DNA of 64,000 nt from Aggregatibacter sp. 2125159857 (GTDB taxonomy: Bacteria; Pseudomonadota; Gammaproteobacteria; Enterobacterales; Pasteurellaceae): assembly GCF_017798005.1 (NCBI RefSeq), contig NZ_CP072548.1:124001-188000 (forward strand). The letters are read 5' to 3'. A model generated the notes under the pieces. The model searched no databases, was not told the DNA's origin, and saw only the letters and a list, made by a program, of their open reading frames with translations. Below, piece after piece: positions 1 to 8,460 of this stretch. The position numbers and the translations under genes were made by a program. Position 1 is the stretch's first letter, and each line of letters opens with the position of its first letter.

Positions 1-3000
1 TCTCCGATACTATCCGCCCTACAAGCCGTGCAAGGGACGGTGAAATCCGTTGAGCGCGTCGGTCAAAGCAAAAATGACCGAGTCAATGCTATGGCGGCGG
101 CGAACTCGGCGATGGATGCCTATCGAGCCGGACAAGCGGTGGGACAGGCAGGAAAAGCGATGCAAGAGGCGATGGAAAATGGCAGTGTGGATTCCGTCGT
201 GGGAGCACAAATCACTTACGGTCAACAAAAGAGCGAATCACGCACGCATACTGAAGGCAAAACCGCAGCCAAATCACAAGTGAATGCCGGCGGCAAGGTG
301 AATATTGTTGCCACAGGGGCGGGCAAAGCCTCCAACATCACGATTCAAGGTTCGGATGTGTCCGGCAAACAAGGGACCTTCTTGGGGGCGGACAATGACA
401 TCAACATCACGGCAGCCGAACAAACGCACAAAGAGCGCAGCACCAATAAATCGAGCGGCTTTAATGCGGGGGTGGCGATGAAAGTGAGCAATGGTGCGGC
501 TGTTGGGGCTACTTTAGGCGGTAATTACGGCAAAGGTTATGGTAATGGTGATGAAACCACTTATGTGGCTAGCCATGTAGGTGATAGCCAAAGTAAAACC
601 GTGATTCAAGCCGGTGGCGATGCCAATATTATTGGTAGCCAAGTGAAAGGCAAGCGTGTAGAAGTCAATGCCCAAAACCTCAACATCGAAAGCTTGCAAG
701 ACACCGCCACATACAAAGGCAAACAAATGAACGTGAGTGGGAGTGTGACAGTGGGTTATGGCGCATCCGTTGGAGGTAGTTTCAACAAGTCAAACATCCA
801 TGCCGACCATGCGAGTGTGAATGAACAAGCCGGCATCTATGCAGGGGATGAGGGGTATGACATCAACGTCAACCATACGGATTTAAAAGGCGGTCTTATC
901 ACCTCGACACAAAAGGCGGAGGATGAGGGTAAAAACCGGTTTAGCACGGGCACGATAACGCATTCGGATATTGAAAACCACTCAAACTATAGCGGTAGCA
1001 GTTTTGGTGTGAGCGGCAGTGTGGCAGCGAATTTTGATACCCCATTGGGTAAAGAGGGGCAAGCACAAAGTAGTAAACAGGCGACCGATAGCAAGGGCAA
1101 TCCGGTTTATTTAGATAAAAACGGCAAGGAAACGGTCAGTGCGACCGACACGGAGGGCAATGCCAATCGTGCGAAATCGGCAACCGGTTTGGCCTCGTTG
1201 CAATCTACCTTAGGCCTCGGCTACGGCTCAGATAAAGAAAGTCAATCCGGTACAACGAAAAGTGGTATTAATACTTCGAATATTGAAATTAGAGACCAAG
1301 CAGGACAACTGGCGAAAACCGGTGAAACGGTTGAGCAGACGCTAGATAGCATTAAAACCGATGTGACTACGGATAATGCAGAGCAGCATGCCGGCAAGTT
1401 GGAAAATCACTTTGATAAAGACAAGGTACAAAAAGAGCTGGATTTACAACGCGACGTCACCGAGCAGTTTGGCAACAACCTAAGTCAAGGAGCGGCCTTG
1501 ATTATCGAAAAACTGAGCGAAAAAGCCCGCAAACAAAAATATGAGGCGGCAGTGGCATTAGAGCAAGCGCAAAAGGCGGTTAAAGAAAACGATTCGGAAA
1601 GTAACCGCACTTTAGAAAGACAAGCTCAAATGCAGTTTGATAAGGCCGACCAAGCAGCCAAGGAATGGGAAACCGGAGGACGCCAACGTCGACTGGTGGA
1701 TTCGGCCATGAACGTACTGAGTACCGCACTTGCCGGCAGACCGGCTGCGGAAGTGGTGGCTTCAGGCTTATCCCCTATGGTAAACCATCACATCAAAGAA
1801 GCCACAAAAGGCCAAAGTGATGCGGTCAATTTAACTGCCCATGCATTGTGGGGAGCTGTGGAGGCTTATGCAGGCAACCGTAATGTTGCCGCAGGTGCTG
1901 CGGGCGCTGTGGCAGGCGAAGCTGCCGCCAAGGTTATCGCCGAAACACTTTATGGCAAATCCCCGAATGCGTTAAGCCAAGAAGAAAAACTCACGGTCTC
2001 CACATTAAGCCAAGCGGCGGCCGGCATAGCCGGTGGGGCACTGGCGAACAGTTCGGATGGCGTGGGCATTGCCGCACAAACAGCGAAAGGAGCGGTGGAG
2101 AATAACTTCTTTGACCAAGCGTATAAATCCACGGATTATGCTAACGGTTTAGTCGCAAATGCCACAGTGCAAACTCAGTTAAGCGAAGCGACGCGTCAAG
2201 CTGCGGAAGAATTTGAAAAAGCGCATCCTGAATTGGTTAAAAACTTAAGAACCACGGGTGATGTAGGTGCATTTTTAGCGGACTTTACGCCGATAATTGG
2301 AGATATAAAATCCTTTGTAGAAGCGGAAAATGGTATTGACTATGCGTTGGCAACAGTAGGGTTGATTCCCGGTGCGGATGTTGTCACGAAGCCGTTAAAA
2401 GAGGCGAAGAACGCACTTAACATGGCGAAAGCTGCGGAAAAAGCAGGGAATGTTGCTGAGGCGATTAAGTATCAAAAAGAAGCCGCTGACCATATTAAGA
2501 GTTCGGTAAATGGGTTTTATGAGTCGAAGAACATCGCCAATCTAGGAGGAAATCGAAATAAAGGATTAAATGAAAGAATTTCTAATCGCCAAAAAGATCA
2601 TTACATCAACGAACAAGCAACTAAAAATGTTCATAAGGTCACTGCGCCAATTGATTTTGATGGGCATATATTAAATGTTGAGGTCTCTAAAAGAGGCAAA
2701 TTGGTCGGTGGACATAGTATTGCCAATGGAAATGTTCATGTGATTTCAAAAGGTAGTCCAAATTCAGCAGGCGTATATGAAGCAAAAATTCAATATACGA
2801 ATCCAGAAAATGGAAAGGTTCTCACTAAAAATTCAACGATGTTCCCTGATAGCTGGTCAGCTGATAGAGTAAAATATGAGGTTGATATAGCGTATAAAAA
2901 TAGAGTTGAGTTTGTCGAAAAAGGAAAAACTATGTGGAAAGGATTAACACCAAGTGGTGTAGAAGTAAAAGGATATAAAGAACCTAAAACTACAGTTTAT

Positions 3001-3021
3001 CCAGTTATGGGAGACAAGTAG
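1..3021 (+). CDS. CdiA/FHA-type two-partner-secreted exoprotein, C-terminal part with EndoU nuclease toxin tail (5' end outside window)
   Basis: The frame is open from base 1, so the gene starts upstream; 1006 residues are visible. Residues 1-450 are Gly/Ser/Asn-rich hemagglutinin-type repeats (GGDANIIGS, GADNDINIT), then a charged helical stretch. The pretoxin motif VENN lies at 2095-2106 (residues 699-702). A pre-toxin segment containing DFTPIIGD follows at about 2270-2300. The last 110 residues match the bacterial EndoU RNase pattern: GGHS (His905), NSTMFPDSW, SGVEVKGY, then TVYPV at the end. In the CDI family, CdiA is exported through CdiB, stays on the cell surface, and delivers its variable tail into neighbouring cells; EndoU tails cut RNA. 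The tail is visibly more AT-rich than the body, as usual for swapped tails. CdiB is not in the window. The CdiA role is well supported; the EndoU call rests on motif pattern. Confidence 0.88.
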   Translation, partial: SPILSALQAVQGTVKSVERVGQSKNDRVNAMAAANSAMDAYRAGQAVGQAGKAMQEAMENGSVDSVVGAQITYGQQKSESRTHTEGKTAAKSQVNAGGKVNIVATGAGKASNITIQGSDVSGKQGTFLGADNDINITAAEQTHKERSTNKSSGFNAGVAMKVSNGAAVGATLGGNYGKGYGNGDETTYVASHVGDSQSKTVIQAGGDANIIGSQVKGKRVEVNAQNLNIESLQDTATYKGKQMNVSGSVTVGYGASVGGSFNKSNIHADHASVNEQAGIYAGDEGYDINVNHTDLKGGLITSTQKAEDEGKNRFSTGTITHSDIENHSNYSGSSFGVSGSVAANFDTPLGKEGQAQSSKQATDSKGNPVYLDKNGKETVSATDTEGNANRAKSATGLASLQSTLGLGYGSDKESQSGTTKSGINTSNIEIRDQAGQLAKTGETVEQTLDSIKTDVTTDNAEQHAGKLENHFDKDKVQKELDLQRDVTEQFGNNLSQGAALIIEKLSEKARKQKYEAAVALEQAQKAVKENDSESNRTLERQAQMQFDKADQAAKEWETGGRQRRLVDSAMNVLSTALAGRPAAEVVASGLSPMVNHHIKEATKGQSDAVNLTAHALWGAVEAYAGNRNVAAGAAGAVAGEAAAKVIAETLYGKSPNALSQEEKLTVSTLSQAAAGIAGGALANSSDGVGIAAQTAKGAVENNFFDQAYKSTDYANGLVANATVQTQLSEATRQAAEEFEKAHPELVKNLRTTGDVGAFLADFTPIIGDIKSFVEAENGIDYALATVGLIPGADVVTKPLKEAKNALNMAKAAEKAGNVAEAIKYQKEAADHIKSSVNGFYESKNIANLGGNRNKGLNERISNRQKDHYINEQATKNVHKVTAPIDFDGHILNVEVSKRGKLVGGHSIANGNVHVISKGSPNSAGVYEAKIQYTNPENGKVLTKNSTMFPDSWSADRVKYEVDIAYKNRVEFVEKGKTMWKGLTPSGVEVKGYKEPKTTVYPVMGDK

Positions 3022-3024
3022 TAT

Positions 3025-3414
3025 ATGATAAATGTAAAATTTAGTTGGATTGATATGTGGAAAGATGGATCTTTAGAACCATATTGTTCTATTCTAAATA
3101 TAAACGAAGATCTAAATATAACTCATTTTTTAATTGATGATGAGGGATTAGGTATAAGCCATTTACAAAAATGGATAAAAAATGGTCTTGAAGAGATTGA
3201 TAAAATATCTAAAAAAGAAATTCTTGAATATGATATGTGGGGGCAAACCTTAGGTGCGCTAATCTCGTTAAATAAAGTAACTATTTATTGGGGTGATGAA
3301 GAATATCCTGATGATTATCTTGAGTTTGACCAATTTAAGATTATTTTATCTAAGTGGTATGACTTCTTACTATCTGAACCTAATATAAGTAATGAAGTTT
3401 ATTTTTCAGTTTAG
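3025..3414 (+). CDS. Probable immunity protein (CdiI-like) for the EndoU tail
   Basis: It encodes a 129-residue acidic, Trp-rich cytoplasmic protein that begins 3 bp after the toxin stop, with GGAGA about 12 bases upstream of the ATG. No signal peptide or membrane segment is visible. Immediate downstream placement after a CdiA toxin tail is the standard position of the cognate CdiI, which binds and blocks the toxin in self cells. The gene is strongly AT-rich, like the toxin tail, so both probably moved together. I do not recognise a named family. Its second half (IYWGDEEYPDDYLEF, then KWYDFLL) loosely resembles the corresponding part of the gene at 3782-4156, hinting at a common immunity fold; that is inference. 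Confidence 0.7.
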   Translation: MINVKFSWIDMWKDGSLEPYCSILNINEDLNITHFLIDDEGLGISHLQKWIKNGLEEIDKISKKEILEYDMWGQTLGALISLNKVTIYWGDEEYPDDYLEFDQFKIILSKWYDFLLSEPNISNEVYFSV

Positions 3415-3428
3415 ATTAGAGGTATTTT

Positions 3429-3779
3429 ATGACAGTCATGATTGGTGGCCATTCCGCTTTAGGCAATATCCGAGTTGATCAGATATTATACACTTATCCA
3501 AATGGCGTATATCTTGCACAGATTTCCGCTTTTGATAGTGAAACTAATCAATATATTGCGAAGACCAATAATAATGGCGAGACTTTAATGTTTCCCCAAA
3601 CGTGGACGGCAGATCGTATCAAAGTGGAAATTAATTCTGCTTATATGAATCAAATTGATGATCTGGATCCCATTCGTAAAGCTGAAGGTATGTGGGTTGG
3701 CATTTCAAATTCAGGCGTACGTGTAAAAGGTTATACCTATCCTGTCGTCACGGCTTTTCCAAGTGCTGAGCAGGAGTGA
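3429..3779 (+). CDS. Orphan EndoU-like toxin domain (displaced CdiA C-terminal fragment)
   Basis: This 116-residue ORF has its own ATG and ribosome-binding site (AGAGG, 6-base spacing). It aligns along its whole length with the EndoU tail of the upstream CdiA: GGHS at residues 6-9, NGVYLAQI, MFPQTWTADRIKVEI, GMWVGISNSGVRVKGY, and TAFP near the end. It lacks the hemagglutinin, VENN and pre-toxin parts and has no secretion signal, so it cannot be exported alone. Two positions differ from the CdiA copy: the His in NGNVH is absent (the stretch reads GNIRVDQ), and the terminal Tyr of TVYP is Phe. Orphan toxin/immunity modules downstream of cdiA are known in CDI loci and can recombine onto the parent gene. 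Activity is uncertain. Confidence 0.75.
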   Translation: MTVMIGGHSALGNIRVDQILYTYPNGVYLAQISAFDSETNQYIAKTNNNGETLMFPQTWTADRIKVEINSAYMNQIDDLDPIRKAEGMWVGISNSGVRVKGYTYPVVTAFPSAEQE

Positions 3780-3781
3780 AG

Positions 3782-4156
3782 ATGAAACTTATTTTTACGT
3801 ATATTCAGCATAAAGGGCAAATTATTCCAACTTGCCATTTAGAGGAAAATCACCAACTAAATCCATTAACCGGTTATTTGAATGATCCAATGGGAGGTCC
3901 AAATTATTTCTCTTTTTTAGATCATTCATTGTCAATCTTAACAGATGAGACGATTCAAGAAGCAGATATTTCATCCAATTCTTGGTGTGTTGAAGTGATG
4001 AACGATCAAGTGAATTTTTATTTTCTCTTTGCCCAAGAAGAGGAGTCACTTTATCTCACTTTACCCCGTGGAATAATGATTGATGTGCTAAGATTATGGC
4101 TGATTTTCCGAAGTCAAGAACCCGAAGAAGGCTTAACACAGCGGTTAGAATTTTAA
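3782..4156 (+). CDS. Probable immunity protein for the orphan EndoU-like module
   Basis: The preferred start is the ATG at 3782, preceded by AGGAG at 3772-3776 with a 5-base spacing; an in-frame GTG at 3776 would overlap that site and the upstream stop. The product is 124 residues, soluble and acidic, with no signal peptide. It directly follows the orphan EndoU-like ORF, with only 2 bp between stop and ATG, which argues for translational coupling and a toxin/immunity pair. The middle (FYFLFAQEEESLYLTL, then DVLRLWLIF) resembles the spacing of hydrophobic and acidic residues in the upstream immunity candidate, but the identities differ enough that cross-protection is not expected. No named family recognised. 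Confidence 0.65.
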   Translation: MKLIFTYIQHKGQIIPTCHLEENHQLNPLTGYLNDPMGGPNYFSFLDHSLSILTDETIQEADISSNSWCVEVMNDQVNFYFLFAQEEESLYLTLPRGIMIDVLRLWLIFRSQEPEEGLTQRLEF

Positions 4157-4160
4157 GTTG

Positions 4161-4216
4161 AAAGTGCGGTTGATTTTCAAAGAGTTTTAAAACTTCTCGA
4201 AAATTGACCGCACTTT
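4161..4216. terminator. Inverted USS pair, likely terminator of the toxin/immunity cluster
   Basis: AAAGTGCGGT (4161-4170) and ACCGCACTTT (4207-4216) are exact inverted copies of the uptake word, and the inner flanks (ATTTTC and GAAAAT) extend the stem. Paired USS at gene ends commonly act as terminators in this family. The T tract after the stem is weak (TTTAAATTT). Confidence 0.6.
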
Positions 4217-4227
4217 AAATTTACCCT

Positions 4228-4354
4228 GTAGCGTGCATCTTGATGCACGACCTATCCCCCTCATACGCGTATTTCCATTTCGTGCAACAAGTTGCACGCT
4301 ACGAGGCGACCTATCCCCTCCATGCGAGTGTTTTCATTCGTGCAACACGTTACA
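4228..4354. repeat. Three copies of a short palindromic intergenic repeat
   Basis: GTGCATCTTGATGCAC sits in 4228-4250, GTGCAACAAGTTGCAC in 4281-4302, and a decayed copy (GTGCAACACGTTACATG) at about 4339-4354. Copies share the outer bases GTAGC/GCTAC on one side. The same family recurs at 45145-45460. The first two copies differ by a swapped base pair inside the stem (T-A against A-T), so the hairpin is preserved. Confidence 0.75.
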
Positions 4355-4385
4355 TGAAATGTGGGGAATGGAGTTTTGATATCGT

Positions 4386-5777
4386 CTATTTCCGGTGAAA
4401 ATTTCCTGCGCCATCGCTTTTTTTGAGGTAAAGCAATGTCCATAGCAAGGCTATGCCGAAGAGAGCGGAAGTGAGGAACGTGTAGCTGAATGCCTGTTGC
4501 AGTTGCTCGCCTTGTTCGCCGATAACATGGCGGTAACGATCTAAAATGACGGCAGAGACGGCGATGCCGATGCTGATGCCGACTTGTTGGATGACGCTGA
4601 GGTACGTGGCGCCTGTACTGGCATTGTGGTCGCTGAGTTCACAAACGGTGAGGGTGTTGATGGCAGTGAAGATAATGGACATACAACAACCATACCATGC
4701 CAAGATGCAAACAAGTAGCCATAATCCAGTGTGTTGATGAAGTAGGCTCATAGCAACAACTGCCAGCGTCGTAGAAAGTGCAGTGGAAATGAGCGTTGTT
4801 TTGTAGCCGAAACGCGCTAAAACTTTGCCGGCAAAGGATTTCGTGATAATGGAACTGAGTGCGATAGGCGCAAGTAACCAGCCGGCAATATCGGCGCTGT
4901 AATGGAAGACGAGCTGTAACATCAGAGGCATGAGGAAAGGAATGCCCGAGGCGGTTAAACGGATAAAGATGTTGGCAATCATGCCGATGCGGAACGTGCG
5001 AACCTGAAAGACATTCAGCGGTAATAAGGGATTTTGGGCACGTTTTGCGTAGTAATAATAAAGCAAAAAACTGATGAAACCGATGCTTAAAATTGCGGTG
5101 GTTATCCCCGGATTGACACGCTCTTCCGACAGCAAATCTAAACCGAGGGTAACGCCTGCCAAACCGCCAGCGAATAAGATGAAGCCGCGCCAGTCTAACT
5201 TATTTATTTTTCCTGTGCTATTTGGCATATAACGGCCGGCAAACAATATGCCGAGTACGCCGATGGGAATGTTAATTAAGAAAATCCAATGCCATGTGGC
5301 GTGCGTTACCAACCAGCCGCCCACAATAGGCCCTAATACGGGACCGATAAGTCCCGCCATCGCCATGGCGTTCCAAGCGGCAACCAACTGGGTTTTAGGG
5401 ACATTCCGAATGATCGTTAAACGTGCGACAGGCATCATCAACGCACCGCCCATGCCTTGCAAAATCCGCGACCAAATCAAAGCGTTTAGCGAATTTGCCA
5501 TGGCGCAAGCCACCGATCCCAACACAAAAACCCCCACGGCAGCACGGAAAACATTTAACGTACCATATTTATCTGCCATCCAGCCGGTGAGCGGAATAAA
5601 CAAGGCGACCGTAAGTGAATAGCTGATAATCGTCATTTGCATTTCTAACGGCGATTCATTCAGGCTGGCGGAAATCGCCGGCAACGCGGTATTGAGAATC
5701 GTTGCGTCAAGGGATTGCATAAACAATGCCATGGCGGCGATAAGGGCAAGGTGTCGGTAATGTTGATGCTGACTCAT
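4386..5777 (-). CDS. MFS drug efflux transporter, DHA2 (EmrB/QacA/MdtD-like) family
   Basis: It encodes a 463-residue inner-membrane protein made almost entirely of hydrophobic helices, probably 14. The DHA2 helix-1 signature LDATILNTALP (residues 23-33) and the MFS motif A GWMADKYG (65-72) are visible, as is the motif-C-like GPVLGPIVGG near 170-180. The family exports toxic organic compounds in exchange for protons. The start at MSQHQHYR was preferred; a longer frame opening at 5846 would overlap mobB by 59 bp. The gene begins 10 bp after the mobB stop, so both are probably cotranscribed, although the functions are unrelated. The substrate cannot be read from the sequence. Confidence 0.85.
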   Translation of the reverse strand: MSQHQHYRHLALIAAMALFMQSLDATILNTALPAISASLNESPLEMQMTIISYSLTVALFIPLTGWMADKYGTLNVFRAAVGVFVLGSVACAMANSLNALIWSRILQGMGGALMMPVARLTIIRNVPKTQLVAAWNAMAMAGLIGPVLGPIVGGWLVTHATWHWIFLINIPIGVLGILFAGRYMPNSTGKINKLDWRGFILFAGGLAGVTLGLDLLSEERVNPGITTAILSIGFISFLLYYYYAKRAQNPLLPLNVFQVRTFRIGMIANIFIRLTASGIPFLMPLMLQLVFHYSADIAGWLLAPIALSSIITKSFAGKVLARFGYKTTLISTALSTTLAVVAMSLLHQHTGLWLLVCILAWYGCCMSIIFTAINTLTVCELSDHNASTGATYLSVIQQVGISIGIAVSAVILDRYRHVIGEQGEQLQQAFSYTFLTSALFGIALLWTLLYLKKSDGAGNFHRK

Positions 5778-5787
5778 AAAAATACGC

Positions 5788-6294
5788 TTAAATTTCACCG
5801 CACTTGTGTTGGTACCACGCCGCAATAAAGTCGGCAATTTGCTCAATGTGATTGATGTCTAAAACCGGTTTTTCGCAGGCTAACGAATAATCGGTCGCCA
5901 CGGCAAGAACATAGTCGTCAAGCGCCGGCAATGGCTTTGTCATCCCTTGGCGATGAAGTAAAATTTTTTCAATCGGCTCTTGCTTAAAGCCTTCCACCAA
6001 CACAAAATCGGTTAATGCACGATCAAATTGTTGGCTTAAATAAGACAAAGAGACACTTTGTGGCGTTTCCGTCATTAACGCCCAACGTTGATCACAGGCC
6101 ATAATCACTTGCGCCGCGCCCGCTTCTTTCATGCGCCAACTGTCTTTGCCTTCTTTGTCAATTTGCGCATTGTGGTGACTATGTTTAATCACGGCAGGGC
6201 GTAAATTGCGCTGTTGCAATGCCGGTAACAGTTTTTCTAATAATGTGGTTTTGCCGCTACCGCTGTAACCGGTAATGCCAAGCATGGGAAGCAT
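5788..6294 (-). CDS. mobB: Molybdopterin-guanine dinucleotide biosynthesis protein MobB
   Basis: The 168-residue P-loop protein has GYSGSGKTT at residues 9-17, followed by the MobB pattern VIKHSHHNAQIDKEGKDS and VEGFKQEPIEKI. MobB binds GTP and assists MobA in attaching GMP to molybdopterin, making the cofactor used by DMSO/TMAO reductases and nitrate reductases. Length matches the family (about 170). AAGGA lies 6 bases before the ATG. mobA is not adjacent; the downstream neighbour is the MFS pump. Confidence 0.92.
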   Translation of the reverse strand: MLPMLGITGYSGSGKTTLLEKLLPALQQRNLRPAVIKHSHHNAQIDKEGKDSWRMKEAGAAQVIMACDQRWALMTETPQSVSLSYLSQQFDRALTDFVLVEGFKQEPIEKILLHRQGMTKPLPALDDYVLAVATDYSLACEKPVLDINHIEQIADFIAAWYQHKCGEI

Positions 6295-6438
6295 AGGTGA
6301 TCCTTAGAGAGGGTTGAATGAGATCGATTATATAACAACCTGAGGCAGAAAAGGAATTCACCAACATGGAGGCGTTTTTAGTTTTCTCTTGCGTTTTAGC
6401 GTACTTTCCGCGTAGTTTGTTGTAACATATCTTCCTTC

Positions 6439-6467
6439 TTAAGGCATTGTCGAATAGGATGCCTTAA
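6439..6467. repeat. Hairpin upstream of the YczE-like gene
   Basis: TTAAGGCAT (6439-6447) and ATGCCTTAA (6459-6467) form a perfect 9-bp stem with an 11-base loop, 35 bases before the next ATG and with no T tract. It may be an mRNA leader structure or operator; the role is unknown. Confidence 0.4.
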
Positions 6468-6501
6468 TCCGTACCCGAATAATCGCGAGTAATATTACGC
6501 C

Positions 6502-7167
6502 ATGAAAAAACCGCACGTGTTTCCACATACCTCTTGGGCTGCCAAATCGCTCTGGTCGATTGAATTGAAATCCCTCAGCGTTTTGCTATGCGCCTTGACG
6601 GTCATTGGATTCGGCGAGGGGTTGCTATTGCTGTCGGATTTAGGCTCAGCGCCTTGGACGGTATTATCCCAAGGCGTAGCGACACAGGGTCAATTTAGCG
6701 TAGGTTGGGCCTCTTGGATGATCAGCCTCATTGTCATGTTGGCGTGGTTTCCGTTAAAACTCAAACCTGGGCTTGCCACCGTCATAAACATTTTTGTGAT
6801 TGCGTTTGTTTTGGGCGTAACGACCTATTTACTGCCAAAACCCACCGCACTTTATGCCCGTTTTGCTTATGCCATTGTGGGCATTTTGTTGTTCGGCATC
6901 GGCACCGCCTTTTATTTAACCTGCCACCAAGGCTCCGGCCCACGAGATGGCTTAATGGTCGGCTTATGCCAACATTTTCATTGGAAAATCGGCATCGTGC
7001 GCACGTCTATTGAAGTGTTGGTCTGTGTGTTCGGGTTCCTACTTGGCGGCGTATTAGGCATTGGCACGCTCATGTTTGCCTTCGGCATTGGTTGGGTGGT
7101 GCAATACACCTTATTTTTTATCAGCCGCGTGCCATATTTTCGTCATAAAACCGATAATTTCCTCTAG
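6502..7167 (+). CDS. YczE/YitT-like integral membrane protein
   Basis: It is a 221-residue protein with a short basic N-terminus and five to six hydrophobic helices. Recognisable family features are the LLLLSDLGSAPWTVL stretch at residues 40-54 (small soluble turn after helix 1, with G-x-x-PW) and SGPRDGLMVGL at about 145-155, as in the YczE/YyaS/YitT group. The family is widespread but without a firm molecular function. The ribosome-binding site is weak. The last 57 bp overlap tail-to-tail with the glycosyltransferase gene on the other strand. Confidence 0.75.
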   Translation: MKKPHVFPHTSWAAKSLWSIELKSLSVLLCALTVIGFGEGLLLLSDLGSAPWTVLSQGVATQGQFSVGWASWMISLIVMLAWFPLKLKPGLATVINIFVIAFVLGVTTYLLPKPTALYARFAYAIVGILLFGIGTAFYLTCHQGSGPRDGLMVGLCQHFHWKIGIVRTSIEVLVCVFGFLLGGVLGIGTLMFAFGIGWVVQYTLFFISRVPYFRHKTDNFL

Positions 7168-8148
7168 CTTTTCCTCAATCTTAATTTGCGTTAAATCCGT
7201 TTGGCTGGTTTTATCATTCGGTGGGCAGAACGCTAAGTGCTTATGGGCATCATTAATCGGCTGCCAACGCAAAGGCGTCGCGGAACGACGGCTTGGGTAA
7301 AATCCGATGGTCGGTACGTTTAACGCACCGCTTAGGTGCAACGGTCCGGTGGAACCGGCGATAAATAAATCAGCACAAGCTAAAGAATGCGCAAAATCCA
7401 CCAACCCTTTATTTTTATCATAAATCACAACGCGTGGATCCTGCACTAATCCCGCTAATTCATGGGCTTTTTCACTTTCAGTTGGGCCGGCGGTTAAAAT
7501 CACATAGACATCCAAATGGCACAAGAGACCTTGGATTAATTGCGCATATTGCGTAAGCGACAAATTATTGGCAGAGCCGCCGGAGCCACTGTGTAGAAAA
7601 ATCCATTTTTTCGAGGTATCGATCTGGAGCTGGTCGCACAAAAATTTACGCTGAATATCCACCGCACTTTGCTCAAAGGAAAGATACGGTGTGCGTGGCT
7701 CAACCACAGGGATTTTGTGATCGCGTAAAAATGCACGCGCCAAATCCAAGTTATATTCAAATTCTGGCTTGGCCGATTGAGAACGGCGTTGCGTTAAACG
7801 ATGATTATAAAAAAACTGTACCCATTTGGTCGCTGGTGCCAAGCGGTAAGGAATACGGCATTTCCACGCTAACTTGGCGTTATGTGTATTGGAAAAGAAG
7901 CTGATCATCGCATCAAATTGCCGTGCTTTAATCTCACTGACAACGCGCTGAAATGCCATTTTGTCGTTTTTAGGTGCATCAATGATGACATCATCTAAAT
8001 AAGGGCAAGTGCGCGCCAGCTCAGCCGTGTAAGACGGCACAAGTGCGGTCAGTTTTAGTGATGGATCCGATGCTTTTAACATCGCAAACGCCGGCCACGC
8101 CAACATAAAATCGCCCAATTTATCGTTTCTGATCACTAATACATTCAT
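7111..8148 (-). CDS. Glycosyltransferase family 9 (heptosyltransferase-like)
   Basis: The 345-residue protein opens with the GT9 N-terminal pattern MNVLVIRNDKLGDFMLAWP and has the donor-domain signature GSTGPLHLSGALNVPTIGF near residues 265-285, plus HSGSGGSANNLS at about 180. GT9 enzymes transfer ADP-heptose or related sugars during lipooligosaccharide core assembly on the cytoplasmic face. It looks like a WaaQ/OpsX-type enzyme, but acceptor and linkage cannot be assigned. It stands alone rather than in a LOS cluster. Its 3' end overlaps the convergent YczE-like gene. Confidence 0.82.
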   Translation of the reverse strand: MNVLVIRNDKLGDFMLAWPAFAMLKASDPSLKLTALVPSYTAELARTCPYLDDVIIDAPKNDKMAFQRVVSEIKARQFDAMISFFSNTHNAKLAWKCRIPYRLAPATKWVQFFYNHRLTQRRSQSAKPEFEYNLDLARAFLRDHKIPVVEPRTPYLSFEQSAVDIQRKFLCDQLQIDTSKKWIFLHSGSGGSANNLSLTQYAQLIQGLLCHLDVYVILTAGPTESEKAHELAGLVQDPRVVIYDKNKGLVDFAHSLACADLFIAGSTGPLHLSGALNVPTIGFYPSRRSATPLRWQPINDAHKHLAFCPPNDKTSQTDLTQIKIEEKLEEIIGFMTKIWHAADKK

Positions 8149-8460
8149 GATGAAGTTTCCATTCTTTAGCCCAAATTGGGCGTATTCTAGCCCGACTGCG
8201 ACAGATTAAAAAGATTTATGCCAATGAAAATCGCCTAATTAACTAATTGTAAAATAAATGCAACATTCGTCACATTTTTGTTAAATTCCTTGAATTTCCC
8301 CTGAAAAACAACGGATTGCCTATAGAAGTGATGAATTTTTTCTGTTACATTGAAAATCCTTTCCTGATAGATAAGAAAAATTTATTTATCACATAAATTT
8401 TCCTATTGTTAAGCCTTCAATATGGATTGAGGTCAATAACCATCAAAAAGAGGACAGTCT
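8149..8460. other. Intergenic region upstream of gltS
   Basis: This 312-bp AT-rich gap separates the divergent glycosyltransferase and gltS genes. It holds AT-rich tracts and several TATCACA/GTTACATT-like half sites, but I see no confident promoter, operator palindrome or small ORF. The gltS ribosome-binding site AGAGGA is at its right edge. Confidence 0.5.

Noticed and set aside
4261..4443. 60-codon minus-strand frame overlapping the repeats before the MFS gene
   Set aside because: It translates the same palindrome (CNLLHE) and runs into the MFS coding region; no ribosome-binding site.
5777..5846. Longer start for the MFS transporter
   Set aside because: It would overlap mobB by 59 bp and add a basic, non-family N-terminus.
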